Of a stretch of DNA of 64,000 bases, positions 58,053 to 64,000 are shown piece by piece (position 1 is the first letter of the stretch; the number at the start of each line of letters is the position of its first letter). Under the pieces are notes generated by a model. The model searched no databases and was not told the DNA's origin. It saw only the letters and a list, made by a program, of their open reading frames with translations. The DNA is from Arthrobacter sp. cf158. GTDB lineage: Bacteria; Actinomycetota; Actinomycetes; Actinomycetales; Micrococcaceae. Location: contig NZ_FNNR01000006.1 in NCBI RefSeq assembly GCF_900106835.1, forward strand, positions 124,001 to 188,000, written 5' to 3'. Made by a program: the position numbers and the translations under genes.

Positions 58053-59570
58053 ATGCAGGAGACGAAGCCGCACCGGCCGCAAAAACGTGCCCGCTTTGTG
58101 GTTCCCAGCCGCAGCGACTCCCTGCTTCGCAACTTCACGGAGCTCGTAGGCGGCCCGCTGGGGAAGCATTCCTCTCCCGGACAGATCTCCCCTGGACCAT
58201 TCACTGTTGAACGCGTCCTCATCATCCTCACCGTCATCGCAGCGCTGCTTGCAGTTCTGGTGAAGGACTACTGCAGGGTGAACGGTTGGGAGACACCCGG
58301 GCAGTTTTACGCCACCTGCTACTCCGATTTCCCCGAACTCTTCAAAAATCGCGGTCTGGGGAATGGCGTCTTCCCTTTCTTCAGCCAGGGCAGTCTGTTC
58401 GAGTACCCCGTACTGATGGGGATCATTGCGGGCATCACGGCGCTGATGGTGCCTGGCCAGGGTCTTGGCAGCGAACGGATTCTGGGCTATTTCGACATCA
58501 ACGCAACCCTGATCGTTGCCGTCTGGATTGTCACGGTCCTTCTGACAGCGCGGATCAACAAGCGTCGACCATGGGACGCAGCCATGGTGGCCGTGGCACC
58601 CGGAATCATTCTGGCCGGTTTCATCAACTGGGATATGTGGGCAGTGGGCTTGCTCGCCCTGGCGATGTATTTCTTCTCGAAGGACAAACTGATCCTGTCC
58701 GGGGTGTGCATCGGATTGGGTACGGCCACCAAGCTCTATCCTGTCCTGATCCTTGGTGCCGTGCTGGTGCTGGCCCTGCGTAGTGGCAAACTCCGGACGT
58801 TCCTGACGACTACCGGAGCAGCCGTAGCGTCCTGGCTGGCCGTCAACCTGCCTATCGCCGCCCTCAATCCCTCGGGGTGGCGCTACTTCTTCGAATTCAC
58901 CCAGGACCGCCCTGCCGGGTACAGCTCTCCTTGGTTTGCCTACAACCTCGTGGCTGACCGCCTCCAGTGGATGCAGATGAATGCCGCAACCATCAACTCG
59001 CTGGCGCTATACCTGTTCATCCTGGCCTGCGCCCTGATTGGTGCTTTGACGCTATGTGCGCCGCGGCGCCCCCGAATCGCCCAACTGGCCTTCCTGATTG
59101 TTGCCGCGTTCATCCTCACCAACAAGGTTTACTCGCCCCAATTCGTCATCTGGCTGATTCCCCTCCTTGCCTTGGCCCGGCCACGCTGGCGTGACTTCCT
59201 CATCTGGCAGGCCGCTGAAGGATTGCACTGGGCTGCCGTCTGGATGTACCTCGGCCAAGCGACCAGTGGTGGCTCTGTCCAGCACAACATCGACATGTCC
59301 TACTACGTCCTGGCCGTTGGGTTGCATATGACAGCCACCGCCTACCTTATGGCGCGCGTAGTCATGGACATCTGGGATCCGGCCCAGGACCCGCTGCGTA
59401 TGTATGGCGACGACGATCCTCATGGCGGGCCCTTCGATGGTGCCCGGGATTGGCTGCGGATCGACCTCTTGCGGCCCTCGCTGTCGGTGCTGCCTTGGCA
59501 ACCCGCGGCTGCCGTGAGGACCGCCGAAACCCAAGCAGCCCGGCGGGCGGAGGTGGACAGCGATGGCTGA
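58053..59570 (+). CDS. Polytopic membrane glycosyltransferase, GT87/DUF2029-like
   Basis: The 505-residue protein has about 11 membrane helices beginning near residue 50 (VLIILTVIAALLAVLV). The C-fold membrane glycosyltransferase pattern of the GT87 group is suggested by NGVFPFFSQGSLFEYPVLMG early and LSGVCIGLGTATKLYPVLIL in the middle. Such enzymes use polyprenyl-phosphate sugars to glycosylate envelope glycans. The donor and acceptor are unknown. It overlaps the FAD oxidoreductase gene by 8 bp. Confidence 0.82.
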   Translation: MQETKPHRPQKRARFVVPSRSDSLLRNFTELVGGPLGKHSSPGQISPGPFTVERVLIILTVIAALLAVLVKDYCRVNGWETPGQFYATCYSDFPELFKNRGLGNGVFPFFSQGSLFEYPVLMGIIAGITALMVPGQGLGSERILGYFDINATLIVAVWIVTVLLTARINKRRPWDAAMVAVAPGIILAGFINWDMWAVGLLALAMYFFSKDKLILSGVCIGLGTATKLYPVLILGAVLVLALRSGKLRTFLTTTGAAVASWLAVNLPIAALNPSGWRYFFEFTQDRPAGYSSPWFAYNLVADRLQWMQMNAATINSLALYLFILACALIGALTLCAPRRPRIAQLAFLIVAAFILTNKVYSPQFVIWLIPLLALARPRWRDFLIWQAAEGLHWAAVWMYLGQATSGGSVQHNIDMSYYVLAVGLHMTATAYLMARVVMDIWDPAQDPLRMYGDDDPHGGPFDGARDWLRIDLLRPSLSVLPWQPAAAVRTAETQAARRAEVDSDG

Positions 59571-61008
59571 CGTCGCCGTCGTCGGGGCTGGTCCCAACGG
59601 GCTGGCCGCGGCAGTTGTCATGGCCCGCGCCGGCCTGGATGTCCACGTCTACGAGGCTGCTGATGCGATCGGCGGTGGTTCGCGAACCCGCGAGCTGGTG
59701 GAACCCGGATACCTCTACGACGTATGTTCCGCGGTGCACCCCATGGCCCTGGCGTCGCCGTTCTTCCGCGATTTTGAGCTTTCCCGGCGAATTGACCTGA
59801 GGGTTCCCGAAGTCCAGCACGGCACCCCTCTGGACGATGGCGGTGCGGCGCTTGCCTACCAGTCGCTGGAACGGACGGTGCTTGGACTGGGCGTAGATGG
59901 TCCGGCGTACCGGCGGCTCATGGAGCCACTGCTGGCACGCGTGACCGGGGTGGTGGACTTTACCTCCAACCAACTGCTGCGAATCCCGAAGGATCCGTTG
60001 GCTGCCCTGAGGTTCGGGCTGGCCACCTTGGATCAGGGCACCCCACTGTGGGGTAGGCGGTTCCGGGAAGAAGCCGCTCCGGCACTACTGACGGGCGTCA
60101 TGTCGCACGCGCTTGGTTCGCAACCCGCCCTCAGTTCAACCGGCGCCGGACTCCTGCTCAGCGTCCTGGCCCATGCCGATGGCTGGCCAGTGCCGGTGGG
60201 CGGCTCCATGTCCATTGCACGAGCCATGGCGGATGACCTGACAGCACATGGCGGAACCATCCATGTTGGCGAGCGGGTGGATTCGCTGGAGCAGATCCGG
60301 CCCGCGAAAGCTGTTCTCCTGGACGTGGCTCCGCCAACCCTGGCGCGAATTGGCGGGACGGAATTACCCGACAACTACCGCCGGGCACTGGAAGCCTTCC
60401 GGTTTGGTAATGCGGCCTGCAAAGTGGACTTCATCTTGTCCGGGCCCGTTCCATGGCTGGACCCAGGATTGGCGATGGCAGGAACCGTGCATGTGGGCGG
60501 CTCACGGATGGCTATGGCCGAATCCGAGAATCTGGTGGTCATGGGCAAACACCCCACCGATCCCTACGTTCTGGTGTCCCAACCGTCCTTGCTGGACCCG
60601 ACACGCGCACCGGAAGGCCGCCACGTCCTCTGGTCCTACTGCCACGTTCCCGCCAATTCCACCGTGGATATGGCTGAGGCCGTCACGGCGCGTATTGAGC
60701 GATACGCACCTGGGTTCCGCGATGTGGTGGTTGCTTCACAGACCACGACGGCGGCCCAACTGGCGGAATACAACGAGAACTATGTAGGTGGCGACTTCAG
60801 CGCGGGGATATTGGACCTCCGCGGACTGGTACAACGGCCTGTGGTCTCCAACGTCCCGTGGCGAACTCCCCTTCCCGGGGTCTATTTGTGTTCGTCGTCA
60901 ACCCCGCCCGGGCCAGGAGTGACAGGAATGCCCGGATACCACGCGGCAAAATATGCGCTAAAGGACATATTTAACGTACGGGTACCCGGGCTGGGCCTGG
61001 AGTTGTAG
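59563..61008 (+). CDS. FAD-dependent oxidoreductase, phytoene dehydrogenase-like
   Basis: The 481-residue protein opens with the dinucleotide-binding motif VAVVGAGPNGLAAAVVMARA and EAADAIGGGSRT, typical of the CrtI/COG1233 group. The C-terminal block VYLCSSSTPPGPGVTGMPGYHA is the second FAD contact. No carotenoid genes are nearby, so a carotenoid role is not supported; many actinobacterial members have unknown substrates. It is coupled to the membrane glycosyltransferase gene. Confidence 0.9.
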   Translation: MADVAVVGAGPNGLAAAVVMARAGLDVHVYEAADAIGGGSRTRELVEPGYLYDVCSAVHPMALASPFFRDFELSRRIDLRVPEVQHGTPLDDGGAALAYQSLERTVLGLGVDGPAYRRLMEPLLARVTGVVDFTSNQLLRIPKDPLAALRFGLATLDQGTPLWGRRFREEAAPALLTGVMSHALGSQPALSSTGAGLLLSVLAHADGWPVPVGGSMSIARAMADDLTAHGGTIHVGERVDSLEQIRPAKAVLLDVAPPTLARIGGTELPDNYRRALEAFRFGNAACKVDFILSGPVPWLDPGLAMAGTVHVGGSRMAMAESENLVVMGKHPTDPYVLVSQPSLLDPTRAPEGRHVLWSYCHVPANSTVDMAEAVTARIERYAPGFRDVVVASQTTTAAQLAEYNENYVGGDFSAGILDLRGLVQRPVVSNVPWRTPLPGVYLCSSSTPPGPGVTGMPGYHAAKYALKDIFNVRVPGLGLEL

Positions 61009-61015
61009 TTCGGCC

Positions 61016-61621
61016 CTAGTTTGCGGCGGTGAAGCGTGCGCGGCGGTATGCCGGGGTTTCGATTTCATCCAGCATGGCCACAGCGTAGTCCTGCGTAGAA
61101 ATGCTGTTGCCGGCCGGTGAATCCTTGGCCACGGTGTACTCGCCAGTCCGCTCACCGGGCTGGATCATCGGTGCGGGGGCCAGGACGGTCCAGTCGATGT
61201 TCTCCGGGGTCTGCTTCACTGCTTCGAATGCCTTGGCGGCCGTGGTGGCCTCGGCCTTGTACGCCTCCGGGAAATCCGGGGAATCGAGCAGGCGGACGCC
61301 ATCGATCTCCAGGGTGCCGGCACCGCCGACAATCAGCAGGCGGGTTCCCTCAGCGTTGCTGTAGGCGGTGGCCATGGCGTCGAGCCATTCTCCGTGGTCG
61401 CCGCCGGTGCGGCTGGGGCCCGTAGCCAGCACAACGACGTCGTGGTCCTTTGCGATGGAGGCAAAGGCCTGGCCGTCAGCCAGATCAGCGGCCTGCGCGG
61501 CGGCTCCGGGAACCTCGGCGCCCTGACGTGAGATGGCAGTGACCTGGTGGCCGCGGGTGATGGATTCGTTGACGATCTGGCTGCCGACCATGCCCGTTGC
61601 GCCGTAGACTGCGATTTTCAT
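61016..61621 (-). CDS. NAD(P)-binding oxidoreductase (atypical SDR)
   Basis: The 201-residue protein has the Rossmann motif VYGATGMVGSQIV at the N-terminus and the later LLIVGGAGTLEIDG and WTVLAPAPMIQPGERTG blocks of the NAD(P)H-binding YwnB/QorB-like group. ATG 61621 follows AGGAGAG. It converges on the FAD enzyme with 7 bp between the stops and diverges from an HxlR regulator, which probably controls it. Confidence 0.9.
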   Translation of the reverse strand: MKIAVYGATGMVGSQIVNESITRGHQVTAISRQGAEVPGAAAQAADLADGQAFASIAKDHDVVVLATGPSRTGGDHGEWLDAMATAYSNAEGTRLLIVGGAGTLEIDGVRLLDSPDFPEAYKAEATTAAKAFEAVKQTPENIDWTVLAPAPMIQPGERTGEYTVAKDSPAGNSISTQDYAVAMLDEIETPAYRRARFTAAN

Positions 61622-61660
61622 TGCTCTCCTTAGGGTTGCTATCCTTGCAATACAACAAAG

Positions 61661-61675
61661 GTATCTATTGGATAC
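61661..61675. promoter_or_regulatory. Putative HxlR operator
   Basis: The inverted repeat GTATC-TATTG-GATAC lies between the divergent oxidoreductase and HxlR genes. Position and symmetry fit an autoregulatory operator; GGATACT recurs just inside the HxlR coding start. Confidence 0.55.
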
Positions 61676-61704
61676 TGATAGCTTCAAAGGAACCTAGTTA
61701 CCTC

Positions 61705-62103
61705 ATGGATACTAAAGACCTCCCGGCCAACATCCTGGACCCCAACTGCCCTTCGCGTGTGATCTTTCAGCGAATCGGTGACAAGTGGGCCTCCTTGGTG
61801 ATCCAAGTCCTCGGTGACGGGCCTGTTCGCTTCTCCGAGCTTCGCAAGATGGTCAGCGTGGTGACGCCCAAGGTGCTGACGCAGACGCTGCGCGCCCTGG
61901 AGCGGGACGGACTCATTACCCGCACTGTGCATGCGCAGGTGCCGCCGCGGGTGGACTACGAACTGACCGCGGTGGGCGAGTCCCTGTTGCAGCCGTTGTC
62001 GATGCTTCGCGAATGGGCCGAGAGCCACGTTCCCACCATCCTCGAAGCCCGCGACGCGTACGACGACGCACAGGACGAGGCCCTCCTCGGCTCCCCCAAT
62101 TGA
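61705..62103 (+). CDS. HxlR-family transcriptional regulator
   Basis: The 132-residue winged-helix protein has the family blocks CPSRVIFQRIGDKWASLVIQ, RFSELRKMVSVVTPKVLTQT and LERDGLITRTVHAQVPPRVD. HxlR regulators often respond to electrophiles or quinones and control a divergent oxidoreductase, the arrangement here. ATG 61705 (MDTKDLPANI) is preferred to the longer open frame, whose start lies across the intergenic operator. Confidence 0.92.
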   Translation: MDTKDLPANILDPNCPSRVIFQRIGDKWASLVIQVLGDGPVRFSELRKMVSVVTPKVLTQTLRALERDGLITRTVHAQVPPRVDYELTAVGESLLQPLSMLREWAESHVPTILEARDAYDDAQDEALLGSPN

Positions 62104-62182
62104 GGACAGCAGAGCGCGTTGGACGGCTCACACGCCCGTTGCCGTTCCAGGGTTGGGTCGGGCGTCTGGTTGTTGTGGGCGT

Positions 62183-62884
62183 CTAGTTGGGTTGGGCGGC
62201 CGGGACTGCCGCGCCGCTGATCCGGCCGTCCCGCATGGATGCGACCGCGTCCGTGAGGGGCAGATACTCGGTATCATGCGTGACCATGACAGTTGCCGTC
62301 TGGAACTCGTCCGTGACCTGCCGCAGCAGCCGGACAACAGACTCGCTTCGCTGGTGATCCAGCGCAGCGGTCGGCTCGTCCACCAGCAACACCGAGGGGC
62401 TGCCCATGAGCGCCCGCGCGATGTTCACGCGCTGTCGCTGGCCGCCGGACAATTGGTGTGGCCGCTTGTGCGTAGCGCCGGACAGCCCCACGACATCCAG
62501 CAGCTCTTCGGCCTTGGTGCGCGCGTCCTTGACGGAGTTGCCTCGCGAGTGCTCACGGATCACCAACTGCTCGACGGCGGTCAGTGCCGGCAGCAGGTTG
62601 GGCTGCTGGAAAATGATGCCCACCTTGTCCCGACGCAACGCTGTGCGTTCAGCCTCCGTCAGGGCGGAGACATCCTGGCCATCGATAAGCACCAGTCCGG
62701 ACGTGGGCTTGAGGAGTGTGGCCGCAACGGCCAGCAGGGAGGATTTGCCGGATCCAGAAGGCCCCACCAGGGAAAGGAATTCCCCCTGGTGCACGGCAAG
62801 GTTCACGGCGTCCAAAGCCTTGAGGGTGGAGGTGCCATCCGGGTATTCGAGGGTGACGTTGACGAGCTTGAGTGAGGTAATCAC
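62183..62884 (-). CDS. ABC transporter ATP-binding protein (MacB/LolD type)
   Basis: The 233-residue ATPase has Walker A GPSGSGKSS, the signature HQLSGGQRQRVNIARA, Walker B VLLVDEPTAALD and the H-loop VMVTHDTEYL. It pairs with the FtsX-like permease 28 bp upstream. Such systems export or mechanically act on envelope substrates; the substrate is unknown. Confidence 0.94.
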   Translation of the reverse strand: MITSLKLVNVTLEYPDGTSTLKALDAVNLAVHQGEFLSLVGPSGSGKSSLLAVAATLLKPTSGLVLIDGQDVSALTEAERTALRRDKVGIIFQQPNLLPALTAVEQLVIREHSRGNSVKDARTKAEELLDVVGLSGATHKRPHQLSGGQRQRVNIARALMGSPSVLLVDEPTAALDHQRSESVVRLLRQVTDEFQTATVMVTHDTEYLPLTDAVASMRDGRISGAAVPAAQPN

Positions 62885-62912
62885 GGTATATGCCTTTCCA
62901 GGAATGTCAGTA

Positions 62913-63992
62913 TTAGTTGCCGCCGAGGGCCAGCAATGGATCTACCTTGGTGACCTTGCGAACCGCGAGTACCGCTCCAGCCAGGCCAAGGATCAGAATT
63001 CCCGCGACTGGCACCAGCGTGGTGAGGGGAGTGATGAGGAATGGAGCGGCCTGGGCTGCGAAAAGTCCCCCGGCAAGTCCCAATGAACCGCCAACGGCAG
63101 CGCCGGCCAGCAACACCAAAGCCGCCTGGGCCAGGGCGTCCTTCAACACATAGCCGGAGGACGCACCCAGCGCTTTGAGCACCGCGATATCGCGGGTTCG
63201 CTGCACGGTCCATACCGTCAGGAAGGCCACGATCACCAACGCCGAGATGCCGTAAAGAAATGCCTGCATGAGCATGAGTGATCCGTTCTCGCTCTTGTAG
63301 GAAGCCAAAGCCTGGAAAGAACCCACCCGGTCCAAGCTGACCGTGCCCGCTGCCGCGTTGGCGGCGTCGATGTCCAAGGAGGCCCCGGCGTCGTGCGTTA
63401 CGGCCAGAACCGTGGCAGTGCCCGGTGTCGCATGCGCGATGGACCGCCAGGTGTCCAGCGTGGTCCAGACGACGCCGGTGTGTGAATACCACTGGTCCTC
63501 AACAACCGCTGAGATGGTCAGATCGGTCCCGCCAACCCGGACACGGCTGCCGGCTGCCAACGACAAGTCCTTGGCCACGGATTCGCTGACCACAACGGTC
63601 CCATCCTCCACAGCGACGGGAGAGAGAGCCCCGCCAAAAACGGCCACGTTGGTTGTCCCGCTTGCAGTCCCTCCGGCACCGATGGATTGGAGCCGGGATT
63701 GGCTGATCCCCAGTGCCTGGGCGGAGCTGACGCCCGGCTGCTCCCGCCACGTTTCGAGTTGCGCCGTGGAAACTTCCGACTCGGTATAGGACGCCTTGGG
63801 ATCAGCGCCGGTGGGTGCGCCGAAAACGATCTGCTGAACAGGCAATGCCTCAATGGCCGACGTCGACTGGTTGCCCAGGCCGGCCGTCAGCCCTGACAAC
63901 ATCACCAGCAGCAAAGTGATCAGGGCGACGACGCTGCCCATGAGAGCAAAGCGGCCCTTGGCGAAACGGATGTCGCGAATGGCGAGAAACAT
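62913..63992 (-). CDS. ABC transporter permease, FtsX/MacB-like
   Basis: The 359-residue protein has one N-terminal membrane helix (about residues 18-40), a large extracellular domain (about 45-235) and three C-terminal helices, the MacB/FtsX topology. The motif RTRDIAVLKALGASSGYVLK between the helices is characteristic. It is complete; the start ATG is 8 bp from the window edge. Confidence 0.92.
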   Translation of the reverse strand: MFLAIRDIRFAKGRFALMGSVVALITLLLVMLSGLTAGLGNQSTSAIEALPVQQIVFGAPTGADPKASYTESEVSTAQLETWREQPGVSSAQALGISQSRLQSIGAGGTASGTTNVAVFGGALSPVAVEDGTVVVSESVAKDLSLAAGSRVRVGGTDLTISAVVEDQWYSHTGVVWTTLDTWRSIAHATPGTATVLAVTHDAGASLDIDAANAAAGTVSLDRVGSFQALASYKSENGSLMLMQAFLYGISALVIVAFLTVWTVQRTRDIAVLKALGASSGYVLKDALAQAALVLLAGAAVGGSLGLAGGLFAAQAAPFLITPLTTLVPVAGILILGLAGAVLAVRKVTKVDPLLALGGN

Positions 63993-64000
63993 CGGATTCC

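Overview
The window is high-GC chromosomal DNA from an actinobacterium. Gene content and order (crgA, a class E sortase, dnaA-dnaN-gnd-recF-dciA-gyrB-gyrA, rpmH-rnpA-yidD-yidC-khpB-rsmG-parA-parB, trxA/trxB, murJ) point to the Micrococcaceae, most likely Arthrobacter or Paenarthrobacter. This is an inference from recognised protein sequences and synteny; no rRNA gene is present to confirm it. The window spans the replication origin, with oriC placed between dnaN and dnaA at about 33.8-34.4 kb.

Left part (1-13.3 kb): the 3' tip of a probable pknB converges on trpG, which follows a class E sortase gene and a 56-residue membrane protein. crgA diverges from these. Next comes a tightly overlapping alkylation-repair operon (ogt, a sigma-70-type factor, a second methyltransferase, alkB, then tag). 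It is followed by a 0.76-kb gene-free stretch carrying six perfect DnaA boxes. Housekeeping genes follow: GyrI-like protein, rhomboid protease, cyclophilin, an 11-residue-repeat membrane protein, a family 2 glycosyltransferase, an EamA transporter and a GH84 glycosidase.

Island (13.3-23.6 kb): broken gene remnants (NERD protein, a DUF559-like nuclease with an internal stop) lead into a DUF1643-like gene, a GIY-YIG protein and a compact operon. The operon encodes an AbrB-like regulator, two different amino-DNA methyltransferases, an McrB-like NTPase and an McrC-like nuclease. It reads as a restriction-modification system combining McrBC-type restriction with two dedicated methylases. The island stops at a tRNA-Ala gene.

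Origin region (23.6-41.9 kb): tRNA-Ala, a 39-residue DLW-39 protein, tRNA-Ile, a DUF3566 protein, gyrA, gyrB, dciA, recF, gnd, dnaN, oriC and dnaA all run leftward. rpmH, rnpA, yidD, yidC, khpB, rsmG, parA and parB run rightward, so genes on both sides of oriC are co-directional with replication.

parS desert (41.9-49.0 kb): about 7 kb with no convincing gene lies between parB and trxA. It holds ten copies of the 14-bp parS core GTTTCACGTGAAAC; an eleventh lies inside the start of parA. It also holds a 39-bp tandem repeat, a short 16-bp repeat, a G-quadruplex motif and DnaA-box-like sequences. It looks like a dedicated centromere where other actinobacteria carry genes such as cwlM.

Right part (49.0-64 kb): trxA and trxB, a degenerate-kinase membrane protein next to murJ, a NUDIX hydrolase, a CCA-adding enzyme, a histidine phosphatase, two small ORFs with perfect Shine-Dalgarno sequences, a GT87-type membrane glycosyltransferase, an FAD oxidoreductase, a divergent NAD(P)-binding protein/HxlR regulator pair, and an ABC transporter of the MacB/FtsX type.
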